In this document: piece by piece, positions 1 to 39,388 of the stretch
Position numbering within the stretch: the first letter of the stretch is position 1
How the letters are laid out: every line of letters starts with the position of its first letter
Assembly (NCBI GenBank): GCA_009760855.2
Contig: WPIO01000001.1
Coordinates: 124,001-188,000, forward strand
From: Cristatella mucedo
Taxonomy: Eukaryota; Bryozoa; Phylactolaemata; Cristatellidae
Direction: 5' to 3'
DNA: 64,000 bases
Position numbers and translations under genes: made by a program
The notes under the pieces: generated by a model
The model's input: the letters and a program-made list of their open reading frames with translations, nothing else
Database searches by the model: none
What the model was told of the DNA's origin: nothing

Positions 1-87
1 ATTTGGCGGCCAAGCCCTCCTCCAACACGCTTCATTCTCGCTGTGCATCGCTGTGAGCAATCCTTACTAAACCCGCTTTGTTTTTAG

Positions 88-28503
<28,416 letters not shown>

Positions 28504-29640
28504 AAGGAAGAGCGTGCCTTCGCCTTGGCGTCGTGCTGACTCAGCTTGAGCGCATCGTGCGATTATCACAGCGCTGGTACCACTTTTTACTTGCTCACGT
28601 CGGCCCATGCTCACAGCCCTTGTCAGCACGCCTCTCCGTTTCTATTTGTATTCGTTCAGACTCGCTTGGCACTATGGAAATAATGTTTTAGCTGCTTGAT
28701 TTTACATCTGCTTTAGGCCTTGCGTAGGGCAGCAAAGGAATGCAATGCATGCTTTTGCTGAGACCGCGGGTGCTTGCCTTATTAGGCTTTCTCTATCATG
28801 TAAATGATTATGTACAAAGCTGCTGCATGCGTACATGCAGTCATTTTGGAACTAAGCACCAACTGGATTGCTACTTCTGCTAGCAAGCAACTCGAGTGCT
28901 GATTGTTCAGCGTGTTGGTAGTATAATGGTGGTTCCATATAGGCAACTGGTCGGTCACGTGATTATGCTCATGTGGCTGAACTGTACATATGTATTCTAG
29001 GCATAGTATTGCCGGGTTGTAAATATACACGACCGATTTCATTTCTTATGCATTTGCGGCTTGTATTTGCTGCTAATAATATGCTTTATTGCTGCTAGCA
29101 GATAGCTCTCGGATGCTTGGTGGCCTGTGACAGTGCTGAGCTGTAGCCAATACGTTACAGGCGAGCAGCTAGTGCCCTGACATCAAATCCATCTGGACCA
29201 AGGGGCAAAGGTTGTGCAGTCGTGAATGCTTGCTCGAGCCAAAGAAGCATTGCAAAGTTGCCACTAGTATGTGCAAGACAAAGGAATAACAGGCAGGGCT
29301 AGCAGTAGTCCTAATTCACAAGCATAGGTTTTGTTGTCAACAGTATGCCAATGGAGTCAGTCATAGCAGGTGAGTTGAGATACCGAAATCGCATGCATTG
29401 TGCGAGTGGTGCATTCAAGTAAGAGAGTCACGGGGCTTGCAATTTAGTTATTAAATAATCTCTAAAGGTAATTATATTGGGAAACCTCTATCATCAAGTA
29501 AACAAAAGCAAAAGTTACCTGACGATTTATGTAGCTGCAAAAAAGTCATCGGCCGTCGCTACCACCTGTAGCATCACCTGCTGTCGTACTCGAACCCACC
29601 ACCTTGCTTGTGACGAGTAAGCTCTTTCCCCGAGGGCTTT
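28504..29640 (+). other. spen 3' UTR and downstream flank, extent unknown
   Basis: No gene seen. I find no AATAAA close behind the stop; the nearest exact match on the + strand is near 30364. The UTR is therefore long or uses a variant signal. Confidence 0.5.
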
Positions 29641-29799
29641 GAGCCGTGATGGCACACTACGTAAGGCGGTTGCTTTTCATGACCGAGGTCGTGGGTTCGA
29701 ATCCTGCGTTGGGCGATCCTTGATCCCGGAAGCAAGCAGTGGTGATAGCCGTAAAGGCTTTTCTGTCGCTTTACAAAAGAGGCTGTTAAATCAGCTAGT
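29641..29799 (+). mobile_element. tRNA-derived SINE, family A, full length
   Basis: Starts GAGCCGTGATGGCACACTAC, has GGTTCGAATCCTGCGTTGGG (intact B box), CCGTAAAGGCTTTTCTGTCG and ends GAGGCTGTTAAATCAGCTAG. It lacks the GACCTCGGTCC half of the internal palindrome, a small deletion shared with no other full copy. Confidence 0.92.
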
Positions 29800-29829
29800 A
29801 TCTTAGACGATGTAAGGGAGACTCAGGGT

Positions 29830-31770
29830 AAAATAGCGAATTGGAGTTGAACAAGGACTTAAGACGCAGTAAAATGTTTTATGTACTGATAATTGAAGCT
29901 TTGAGTTACCAAATTTCTCGCCAATTGGCCGAGGTTTGTGGATTTGTAATTTGTAATTGCCCCGGCCATTGCTGTCGGTTGCTATTTATTGCTCGTCATT
30001 GTAGGTTCGAGAATGGTTTAAAAGATTTGATTGCACTTTAAACAGTAGCTGTGACAAGCAAGAAAAGTCTGATTTTGGCCCAGCCACTTTCCGGTGATTT
30101 GCGATTGATCGTAATAGATTCCCGTATTTGCCCAGGCCATTTCCTTCGATTGCTCTGCATTGCCCGAGATCTAACGCACAGAGTTAGTTGAAAGTAAGTT
30201 CGCGGGCAGTGAGATGTAACGTGTTATGAGAATAAGAGCTTCGTGCAGCCGATTTCTCGTCGATTTACCTAAGAATTGTGGTATTGGCCCATGCCATTGC
30301 TGTTGATTGCCGTGCGCTGTTGACAATTCACGTGCAAAATAGTTATACAGTTTCACTTTTAATATAATAAAATGTTAAATTAAACGACGATTGGAGCCTC
30401 TCGCGGTCACTTTGTGGTTGACTTACCAGTATTGTTGTGCATTGCTGCTTTGAGCCGAGCCGTTGCCGTATATTGTCATTCACTGCACAAGATTGTCCGA
30501 GCACGATTGGTTACAATGGCGCGGTTGCACTTTAAGCAGTGTGCTTGGTAATGTGCATTCACAACTAGAGCATTGAGAAACCAATTTCGGGGCATTTTGC
30601 ATTGGATTGCGATGGATTGCGGTATTCGCCCCGGGCCATTGCAGTTGGTTGCAGTGCATCGCTGCAGCATGGTAGAGGCCAATATAGTGAAATTGTGCGA
30701 TTGCATAATAACCAAAGAGTAGAGCTGCGTGTAATCATAACTAGAGCTTCTAGTGTACACATTCTGGTCGCTTTTCCGAGGATTTCCATGGGTTGCTGTA
30801 AGGAGCCGGGCCGTTGCAGTCGATTGCAGTGCATTGCATGCGAACCCGTATGCACAGTGGAGCGAAATTTTGTGGGTGCACTTTGAACTTTGTCTAGTCT
30901 TATATGCAATTTAAATTACAGCTTCACGTTGCCGATTTGAGGATAATTCGCAGTGGAATAGGGATTAGTTAATAGTTAGGGAATAATAATTAGTTAATAA
31001 TTAGGGAATAGTGGATTGAAGTATTTTCTCGGGTCATTTCGAGCGATTGCCTCACATTGCCAAAAGTTCGCGTATGCACAATTTTTGTTTATTTTAAATA
31101 AATGTGCACAAAACACAGTAGGCTTAAATATTCAATAAAAAGTGGAGCACGGCGAAATCTATTTCTAGTCGTTTTTCGGTGGATGTGGTGGATCGGAGTG
31201 GATTGCCGTATTGGCACGGGCTACTGCAGTCGATTGCAGTGCATTGCACGAGAGCGGCAATGCCAATGCAAGTGCAAATTTATGTCTGCAATTGTCGCAG
31301 AGTGTACTGTGATATGCAACCAAAAAAGGAGCTTTCCGAACAGAACTTCTTTCGTTGGGCGGTGGAATGCAGTGTGATGCGCTGGATTTTGGTATTGGCC
31401 CAGGCCGCCACAATCTTATTTCAGTGAGAACGTGAGAACACGTGAGCGGAATAGCGAGAAGTTTTCTGGGTACATTTAAATGTGGCGTAGTTTTGTATTC
31501 CAAACTTGTTAGAGCTTTTCGCATCTGATTTGTGGTGAATTTGAGAACTAAAGTGGATTTCGGTACAGGCCTCCGTCGTTGCAGCTCATTTGCATAAGTT
31601 CGGCATGCGCACAATGACATGAAATTTGGTGGATAGATAACATCGAAGGTGTGCTACACAATCCACCCAAATTTTGAGCTCGGAAACGCGAATATCCAGT
31701 CGACGTGAGCCTAAATAGAGTGGATTGCGGTAAAATACAACGAACCAGTTGGAGAGCCTGAATGTCACAC
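29830..31770 (+). repeat. decayed tandem satellite, unit about 160-190 bp, about 10-11 units
   Basis: A recurrent core resembling GGATTGCGGTATTGGCCC followed by GGCCATTGCAGTCGATTGCA and GTGCATTGCA appears with GGCC-like anchors near 29962, 30133, 30290, 30458, 30632, 30808, 31031, 31218, 31401 and 31566. Spacing is 157-190 apart from one interval of about 223, which contains a local AATTAGTTAATAATTAGGG duplication. Between anchors, phrases such as GAGCTT(TTCG) and GAAATTTTGTGGGTGCAC also recur. Units are heavily diverged. Confidence 0.8.
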
Positions 31771-32829
31771 GCACTTCTGCCTTGCCTATTGAAAGAAGAA
31801 ACCCTTTCCGCCACATTTATTTAAAGGTGAAGGTGAAGGTGACTCGTGGTCTTGACGCTTGCCCTTCTCTAGCCTTTGATTTGCAGGCACAATACCGGGG
31901 ATCAAGGATTACCCGATTCGGGCGACAGGATAAAGACCTCAGACGCGGATAGCTGAAGCCTGAATATACATTTGCAAAGCATTCGTGATTCACATAATCT
32001 ATGCGTTGCCGATTAGTGAACTAGTAGTCTGCCTGGGTGCGATCCTGTTTCAGATAGCGCTCTGGGAGTGCCTGGTATTGGTTTCGGGGATTGTGTGCTT
32101 AAGTTATTCACTGTCAGGGACTAGATCCTTGGTTGAGCGACGGTATTGAAAATCGATGCTTCTGCATTAGCTACTGAGAGCCTGAACAGACGTAGCAAAG
32201 TTATCCCGACCTTATGTGTTCGGGTCCCTACGTAGCTAGCTCGCTCAGAAGCCAAAGCCAGTTGTCCCAATAAGCGGAAATGAGAAGTCCTTCAGTGAAT
32301 GGCAATGCCGCACTAAGCAGCCATGCCCCCTCTCTCTCTGTCTCTCTCTTGGTCCCCTTCTCGCGCATTTTCTCTGATTCCACGTGATTTTCTTGAATGC
32401 TAAGTGCCACCGACCCGATTGCCTGATATGCATAGCTATCGATGGCTATTTAGCGGTCGGCTGCTCGTCAAAATTTACCTGTTACCGGACAGTTACTGAC
32501 TGTCCTGCCACGCTGGTCTCACTCACGGCCTCTGTGTCTATGTGCCAGTTAGGGCGTGTAGAGGTATGAGTACGGCTGTCTTATGGTCCTTCTTTTTTTG
32601 ATTAGTGACTCCATCGATATGTATCGCAATTCGCATGCTCCGGCCAAGCAATCAGAGGTTCAAAGAGTTATCGAGCCCACAGCATTCCACTCTAATTAAG
32701 CTCGACGGCTCGGAGCTAAAATTTAGATCGAATGTTGTAGTACACCATCTGTTTTATGTACTCACCATATTTTATGCCATTTTGCTTACGCCTTCTCATG
32801 CAAATGGTTAAGTAAAAACGGAGGCCTGT
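31771..32829. other. no gene recognised
   Basis: Contains short simple runs (GGTGAAGGTGAAGGTGA near 31825, a CT-rich patch near 32329-32350) but no mobile element or coding region I can support. Confidence 0.5.
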
Positions 32830-33130
32830 ACCAATCAACTGTAAGCCTCCTCAAATCCACCACAAATCAACTTCGAAAAGCTTCAACAAGTTTGGAATAG
32901 AGCTGAGAATATTTCAAGTGAACCCACACAATTTCGCGCCATTCTGCTCACTTTTCTCTCAATCCACTGCATTCCGTCACAAAGAGAAGAGATCCTATGC
33001 GAAAAGCTTCTTTTTTTCTTGATTACACATGACAGGTGTACACTCTTAGTGTGTACACCTGTCACAGGGTGTACTGTCATGTGTAATCAAGAAGAGCTTT
33101 TCGCATGGGATTTCCTTCTCTTTTCGCCGT
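32830..33130. repeat. inverted satellite unit and head-to-head palindrome
   Basis: Read on the minus strand, 32845-32985 matches the forward array at about 31440-31560 (shared ATTCCAAACTTGTT-(A)GAGCTTTTCG then GATTTGTGGTG(A/G)ATTTGAG). At 32990-33115 two inverted copies meet: GCGAAAAGC...CTTGATTACACATGACAG and CTGTCATGTGTAATCAAG...GCTTTTCGC, with a nested GTGTACAC hairpin in the centre. Confidence 0.85.
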
Positions 33131-33604
33131 CTTCTCAAGTTTTCAATACACATCAAAGCACACTGTGTAAAAAGCGAACAGCTACGTAAATTCAGGGCCA
33201 TCGTGCACCAGTGCACTCTGGCAGTTCACAGAAATCGGCCAAAATGGCCTGGGAAAATACAGCCAGCAGCCGTCACGCTAACGACCTGGACTTCAAAGCG
33301 CCTCCAGAACTGCTTGCTTTTCACATGTTCAGGTCGCCAGCTCTTTCACTCGGCTGCAGACAGAAGAGTGCCTTCAACCGTAGTGCTATCTTCTTAATAG
33401 ATGGCTGAAACGATCTCAGACTAGAACGAGATTAGTACACACAACACAAGGTGGAGCAGGCGTCAATGCACCATAACATGAGCCTCTTACCTCTTCACCT
33501 TGTCGTGCTCTTTACTGGGAATCTGGCCTCAGCAATCCAGTCTTGTCTGCCTTTAGTTCAGTTAGACAGTCTGTAGGGTATGACAGACGACGTCTCGTGT
33601 CCAA
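33131..33604. other. no gene recognised
   Basis: Two overlapping short + strand frames at 33203-33408 have no recognisable content. No repeat copy seen. Confidence 0.45.
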
Positions 33605-33772
33605 CTAGCTGATTTAACAGCCTCTTTTGTGAAGGGACAGAAGAGCCTTTACGGCTTTCACTACCGCTTGCAGTAGCGATAAAGGACCACCCACCGAAGG
33701 GTTCGAACCCAGGACTTCGGGACCGAGATCGTGAAAAGCAACCGTCTTACCTAGTGTGCCATCACGGCTCAC
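33605..33772 (-). mobile_element. tRNA-derived SINE, family A, full length
   Basis: Minus strand: GAGCCGTGATGGCACACTAG, B box GGTTCGAACCC, then TGCAAGCGGTAGTGAAAGCC and GAGGCTGTTAAATCAGCTAG. The palindrome arm carries two changes (GATCTC / GAAGTC). Confidence 0.9.
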
Positions 33773-33849
33773 CAACGACTCTTAGAAGCGTACACCCACT
33801 GGCACACTTCAAAACGCAGCAAACAGTCAAGTTAGTGCGAATCTAAACA

Positions 33850-35050
33850 AGAAGTGTGGTGCGTTTCCTTTTACAATAGGCCGATTCAGCAATCGTGGCC
33901 ACACGTGGTCGTAACCACTCGACGTTGATCGAAATTCGCGTAATCAGAAATGACGACATCGAATTCGCCAGATTGCAAAGTCAAAAGCATTATCATGGAA
34001 GAAGTAACGCAGATATAATGACACGAGAGAGAAAAAGTTTCCTCAAGTCGTAGTCACCATCGAAATGTAGAGTTTGTGACCGGTAGTCATCTCCACCATC
34101 GTGCAGCAGCGGCATGCAACGCATAGAATTGTCGCTGCACTGGATATTGCCAAAATACAATTTCTCGTCTGGCATGTAGCACGCCTTGGCTACCGTCCCA
34201 TTACTTGTGCAAATATCGTCGTTAGTAGACAAAGTCAATGAATGCTGCTTGTCCATCGGCAGAGCAGCGGTCCATAACCTCAACAGCTTTAATGGTGGCA
34301 GTCTCGAAGCAAGTTACAACAGTCACAGGCTCTACAGTGGCCATAATCGACTTAGGAATAGCGACCACCTTGCACCTCAAATCGTCAATCAAAGCTAAGG
34401 TACCGTACATCTGTACGCCTGCTCAGCAGCCATTTCTACGCTCTCGAGTAGAGTCTCTGGCTTCACTGGCTTCTCGAGCCGTTTATCTCTCCTTCCAGAT
34501 TTCCAGCACACGCGGAGCCTGCGCCTAGGCAACACTGGTCACCTGATCTCAGCCCCTGTGATGTCGTCTAGACGTATCGTACGTCAGTTCCAAAACCCAC
34601 TGCCGCCGTCAGCACGCTCAATTTACAGACGCGAACCAGTCTCAGCATTCATCTCTGCTGAGTGGTGGTTAGCCCTCAACTTTACGGTAGATATTTCTAA
34701 CGGTGGCTTCAGACGTTGGCGTTATACCTCTTCCTTCAGAGTATTCATACTCTCCACGCAAGTACGTCCGAATGATAATCTATTCTAGTCGGCTCTCAGT
34801 ACTGCAGCCTCGGGACAGTCCGACAGTATTTGCTCGCTATTCGCATAAGAAAGAGTGCTGCTCTTCCTCCTATTTTCTTAATTGCGATCGAGCACGGCAT
34901 CGATATTTACAAAAATTCAAAGGCTGGGGATTCTCCTGAATTCCGAAGTTTAGCGTATCAGGCAGCCACTCTGTCGTCTAGAGACTCAGCATCGAGTTCC
35001 GTTCGTTACTCACACACGCGAGTAAAGGACTCTATATTTCAAGCTTAACG
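33850..35050 (-). pseudogene. possible decayed coding region, family unknown
   Basis: The minus strand shows successive protein-like pieces in different frames: RTYLRGEYEYSEGRGITPTS (about 34770-34710), KRLEKPVKPETLLESVEMAA (about 34485-34425), LIDDLRCKVVAIPKSIMATV (34395-34335) and DKQHSLTLSTNDDICTSNGT (34254-34195). This could be a frameshifted old gene or transposon ORF. The + strand is also open in places, so chance is not excluded. No family recognised. Confidence 0.3.
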
Positions 35051-35140
35051 TTCACCAATTAAGTCACAAGCAATGGGACCAGCAGAGGCGACTACTAACG
35101 GACCTTAGCAATTATCATACTTACCAATGGCTCTGTCGTA

Positions 35141-35285
35141 CGAGCTCGTTTGGTCCAGCGGTTAAGGTGCTCGCTCGCCCCGACCAAGGTCTTGCTGAGG
35201 TCGTGGGCTCGAGCCCCGAGGCGTATGCGAAGCGCCTGAATAGAGATTAAATTCTCTTGGGGCACTATACAAATGAATTATATTG
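35141..35285 (+). mobile_element. tRNA-derived SINE, family B, with L2-like 3' tail
   Basis: The head has an A-box-like TGGTCCAGCGGTTAAGG and a B-box-like GGGCTCGAGCCCC. The tail reads AAGCGCCTGAATAGAGATTA then AATTCTCTTGGGGCAC and an AT-rich end, closely matching the terminal stem of the local L2 element (AAGCGCCTAGAGAGAGATTA then AGTTCTCTGAGGGCGC). Only one copy in the window. Confidence 0.75.
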
Positions 35286-35585
35286 AATATATTAGCTAAT
35301 ATTTGAAATTGATTCATTACTATCTAGCTCCTATTTCAAAATTATTAGCCCTCAGCCCCATACTAAGCGAGGCTTTACATTTTGATGTGCATTAAATTCA
35401 TTGGAGCCTTGGAAATTTAACAACTTCCATCAAGTGCCCGTAACAAATCTTGTGCCAAAGCAGGTGGAAAACGGTACTGAATTTCTGAAATAGACTCTGC
35501 GAAAGTGTACAGCTTGCGTTTCGATTCTGTGCATGTGATATCAACCAGATAGTATAGGGTGCCTCGCTGCATACTATTATATCGG

Positions 35586-35757
35586 GTAAAAACATACTAG
35601 GTGATTTAACTGTCTCTGACTGTATAGCGGCATTAGTGCATTGAAATTAATCACAGCCGCTTGCAACGGCAACACAGGATCGCCCATCGTTAGACTCAAA
35701 CCCACAACGTTGGTCCAGCAACTGCCTTAACTAGTGTGCCATCACGGCCCGCCATTT
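35586..35757 (-). mobile_element. diverged SINE, family A, subfamily with TGTTGCCG
   Basis: Minus strand begins GGGCCGTGATGGCACACTAG, keeps GGGTTTGAGTC at the B box, and carries CGATCCTGTGTTGCCGTTGC, a variant shared with the copy at 38628. Ends GTTAAATCACCTAG. Confidence 0.85.
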
Positions 35758-37087
35758 AGCCGATGTGTTAAGGTTCATTTTAAATCCACTTGTAAGATTT
35801 ATCGTTGCAGTGTTAGTAGTTGGTAGTAGTTAGTAGTGTTTGTAGTGTTAGTGTAGTGTTGTAGTTAACCGCAAGGGCTAAGCAACACCGATACAGATTC
35901 AAGGTTGCCCTGAAAATGACTCCACGAATATTTATGGGTACAGGCTGAATGCTCGGAACTGTCCGTAAAGTTACTAGGGGCTCTAAAAGATGCTTTCGAT
36001 TGCCGAAGTTGAAGGTAAGCTTGGCTTAATAGCTTTGCTTTGGAAGAACAGCTTGCTTCTCCTGGCACCGCTGGAAACCTTTCTGTTACTCCAACTTCTT
36101 ACGTCAAATCTTGCCTGAATTGATTCTCACATTTAAAAAGACCATGTTTTTTGCTTCAGCATATTGCAACCCACTCAGGAGAGCTCTGTTACAGATGAAA
36201 GCCCAGTCACGCACAGCTTGCTGTCTTTCATAGGTAATTATTACGGCTGGACAATCGATACTGGATAAACTGGTGATTTTTGTGGAGACCAGAATCCTCT
36301 AGCATAACATGCTATTATAATATCTACGTGAGTACCAGTTAAAGCCATTATTTCTGTGCTGGGTTGTTCATTCTAATGTACACTTACTACCTCATACAGA
36401 TAATTCTTGAGCGAGGCAAAACTTCTGCTGGCCTATCCGGCTGACTGATAAAGTTAGTCAGCGGCCAAAACGGTGAACCATTTCCGTCCCTCGTCGTGCT
36501 GGTTGGGAATCGTCGTGCTGGTTGTGCTGATCAATTGAGCAACCTCAAACGCTTCACTTCCGGTGTACAGGCAATATTTTGGGAGACATAAAGTGGCAAA
36601 TGAAAACTTTAGTTTAGAAATAAAAAACATCTACCATTAAATAGTTAGTTTTTAGATTTTTATCGGCGAGTCATCAGTTGCATGCAAACTTTAGCATTGA
36701 TAATAAATTGAGCCAAATACCGTACGATCAATCACTTTTCTGCAGTTAGATAACTCAACATAATTTATTCAGAATAACGCGAACTTAATGGAGAAGAAAG
36801 GCTTGGAGGTTCGCTGCAATTTCTCATATAGGAGTTACGACGTTAGGCTTGTACGTCAGGCTCGTGACGTCGTTTACCTGTAATGAGACTCGACGTGTAT
36901 ACAACGTATTATACCTTCGCGTTTGTGGAATTAAGTAAAAGGAACGTAATTAGGAGCCTAGCTGATACCACAACCATGATGGACGGTCAGTAGATTCGTT
37001 GCTTCGGAAAGGCTGCATTTTCTCAATTTACTAGAAAACATTAAAGTTTATCGTTGCTCCTTACTATTGGCTTGTACTTGGGATAGT
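35758..37087. other. no gene recognised; small GTAGT repeat
   Basis: A degenerate (GTTAGTAGTG)n stretch lies at about 35812-35866, and a 20-base tandem duplication TCGTCGTGCTGGTTG at about 36496-36530. Nothing else is recognisable. Confidence 0.5.
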
Positions 37088-37168
37088 AGTAATAATATGA
37101 GTAATACGTTTCATATAGCACCCTCAGAGAACTCAATCTCTTTCTAGGTACTGTAGATTTGCTGCAAA
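37088..37168 (-). mobile_element. L2-like 3' terminal stub
   Basis: The + strand reads ATAGCACCCTCAGAGAACTC AATCTCTTTCTAGG then GATTTGCTGCAAAG, which is the reverse complement of the element's last 80 bases. Severely 5'-truncated. Confidence 0.85.
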
Positions 37169-37175
37169 GTAAGCA

Positions 37176-37412
37176 CAATAACTTTGATCTCTCCTATTTG
37201 AAATGTACCGGAGTGATCTTGACCGACCAGAAATATTGGTTCATGTGCCATTGATGTGCAATAGGCGCATACCGATAAAATCAGCCCGCGATATTGTTTG
37301 AGGCGGATTCAAATTTTAAAGCTGCGAGCAAGTTCTATACGCTCCCTGCTTGTGACTCGATGCAAATTCACTACTCTCTAATTACGCAAAAGAACTCTGA
37401 GCTGGCCAGAAC
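37176..37412 (+). repeat. dispersed repeat, copy 1 (pairs with 39150-39388)
   Basis: Shares with 39150-39388, in the same orientation and about 1,974 bases apart, the segments GATCTCTCCTATTTGAA, GAGTGATCTT-ACCGA, TATTGGTTC and, near the end, ATTCACTACT/ATTCGCTACT and GGCTGGCCAG-like sequence. The shared reading frame (DLSYLKCTGVILTDQKYWF) is interrupted by a TGA shortly after. Confidence 0.8.
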
Positions 37413-38049
37413 TCTGAGCTACCAATATAAGAGTACGCTGGGTAAAAATGTGTGATAGAGCAAGTAGGTTATTAGGCCTTAGCTTGAATGAATGAACACG
37501 AAGAAGATGAGATGATAAACTGTTTGTGGCTGAATAATGCAGGTAGGTAGGCCTCAAAAGCGTTATACTTCTTCGATAGCAAGAATAATTAAACACTCGT
37601 GGCTCGTCGAAACTTGGCGACGCCTGCAAGTAACTCGTTTCGTTCACCGGAAGTTGTACGTGCTGTGGACGGCTAGGTACGTCCACAGTGAGTCTAAAAT
37701 CCACATGTGTGATAAAGGCAATCGCCAGTCAGGAATCTTCGCAGGGTCAGTTACTAGTAGGCTTTAGAAATTTGCGAAATCAGTTTCAAGCGAGCTATTC
37801 AAGGCAACATAGATATTGCATAATGACGAACCTTAGTCTATGTTTTTTAATTCCATATTATTTTATTTAATGAGTTTTGAGGTTATTGCTTGTAATATTA
37901 CGACGTTATATTACTTTGCCGTCTTATGGCCATTTAGACGTACATTTAGGCTCAAAGATGCAAGGTTGCGCAACAATTTGGGAAAATACAAAATATTAAA
38001 CATCCTTCACTCCTTTAGTTTAGACGTCATTATTTTATTGTCTCTCGGT
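37413..38049. other. no gene recognised
   Basis: AT-rich, with short open frames only. An inverted GTACGTGCTGTGGACGGCTA/GGTACGTCCACAG hairpin sits near 37657-37690. Confidence 0.45.
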
Positions 38050-38051
38050 CA

Positions 38052-38103
<52 letters not shown>

Positions 38104-38460
38104 CTTTCTCTCTCTCTCTCTCTCTCCGTCTCTCTCTCTCTTTCTCTCTGTCGCTCTCTCTCTCTCTCCTTTATCCTTCTCTCTCTCTCCTTTATCTTTC
38201 TCTGTCTCTCCGTGTCTCTCTCTGTCTCTTTTCTCTGTCTCTGTCTCTCTGTCTCTCTCTCTCTGTCTCTCTCTCTGTCTCTCTCCTCTCTCTCTCTGTC
38301 TCTCTCTGTCTCTCTGTCTGCCTCTCTCTGTCTCTCTCTCTCTGTCTCTCTCTGTCTCTCTCTCTGTCTCTCTCTCTGCCTCTCTCTGTTTCTCCCTCTG
38401 TCTATCTGGCTCTCCCTGTCTTTGTCTCTCTGTCTGTCTTTCTCTTTCTCCGTCTCTCTC
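38050..38460. repeat. 410-bp polypyrimidine (CT)n-rich tract
   Basis: Imperfect CT array with regular TCTG interruptions (TCTCTGTCTCTC units) on the + strand. The long Ser/Leu or Arg/Glu frames over it are artefacts of the dinucleotide. Confidence 0.97.
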
Positions 38461-38627
38461 CATTTTCTATTTTACCTTTTCCATCTTCCTTTTTACAAAC
38501 AATTTTTTGGGCAAGCTTAAATCTGTAGCGGTGTAGCTTAGCCGTTGCTGTTAATAACAGAACACTACAACGATTAATCTAGTAGCCGGTGGAATTAAAA
38601 TTAATCTTAACACATCGACTTAACGGT

Positions 38628-38787
38628 GGGCAGTGATGGCACACTAGGAAAGGCAGTTGATGAACCGAAGTACTAGATCCGAGTCCTGCGTTGGACCATC
38701 CTGTGTTGCCGCTGCAAGCGACGGTGACGGATTTTAAGGCTTTTATGCCGTTATACAAACAGAGACGTTTAAATCAGATAGCATGGT
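38628..38787 (+). mobile_element. diverged SINE, family A, subfamily with TGTTGCCG
   Basis: GGCAGTGATGGCACACTAGG, GATCCGAGTCCTGCG at the B box, CATCCTGTGTTGCCGCTGC shared with the 35586 copy, and GTTTAAATCAGATAGC at the end. Confidence 0.87.
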
Positions 38788-39060
38788 TTCACACACTACA
38801 ACAGGTCATTAGTCAGCCAGTCCGTAATTCTTAGTTCGAGTCACCTATGTCGAAATTAAATTTTGTTTTAGCGTTAAATGTATAACATCACCGTAGATCA
38901 GCGGCACACAAAATGCGCGTATAAACGTACATGAAATCGGAATGGTTTGCTAATTTCTTTAAATTTGCATAAATAATTCATTCTTATAGCTGAATTGGAG
39001 CGTTTAGAGTCTACAATATTACAGCACTGCGAACTTAAATATGGTCGTTGAAGGGTTCCA

Positions 39061-39285
39061 ATGGCATTCAAGCAGCTCATAATTTTGATAAGCCCTTTAG
39101 CCTTTGCCCAAAGTGATAACATGACCTGTCTGCGATTGCCAGGTACCGCCAATAAATCGGATCTCTCCTATTTGAATTGTACACGAGTGATCTTAACCGA
39201 GCGAAATTATTGGTTCGCTCTTCATCGGTATACAATACACGCATACCGACTTAATGATCCCGTGTATACTTCTCCTGGAAAATAG
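39061..39285 (+). CDS. small open frame with a signal-peptide-like start, unrecognised
   Basis: 74 codons. It begins MAFKQLIILISPLAFAQSDN, with a hydrophobic core and an Ala-Gln cleavage-like site, followed by CLRLPGTANKSDLSYLNCT and RNYWFALHR. Its second half lies inside the dispersed repeat 39150-39388, whose other copy keeps the same frame for about 20 codons. It may be part of a repeated gene or an uncharacterised element. No family recognised; chance remains possible. Confidence 0.3.
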   Translation: MAFKQLIILISPLAFAQSDNMTCLRLPGTANKSDLSYLNCTRVILTERNYWFALHRYTIHAYRLNDPVYTSPGK

Positions 39286-39388
39286 GAATTTTTAAGCAGC
39301 CAACTGGTTTTTTACGTTTCCCGATTGCAACTCAATACTAATTCGCTACTTTTTGTTTATGTAACAGAGCCCTGGGCTGGCCAGTAAG
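39150..39388 (+). repeat. dispersed repeat, copy 2 (pairs with 37176-37412)
   Basis: Same landmarks in the same order as copy 1. In the best 57 bases (from GATCTCTCC to TATTGGTTC) roughly 48 positions agree by eye. Confidence 0.8.

Noticed and set aside
29830-31770. Spaced repeats considered as a CRISPR-like array
   Set aside because: Units are diverged over their whole length with no constant repeat plus unique spacer pattern, and the context is an animal genome.
37840-38520. 226-codon Ser/Leu frame (+) and 142-codon Arg/Glu frame (-)
   Set aside because: Translations of the CT microsatellite, not proteins.
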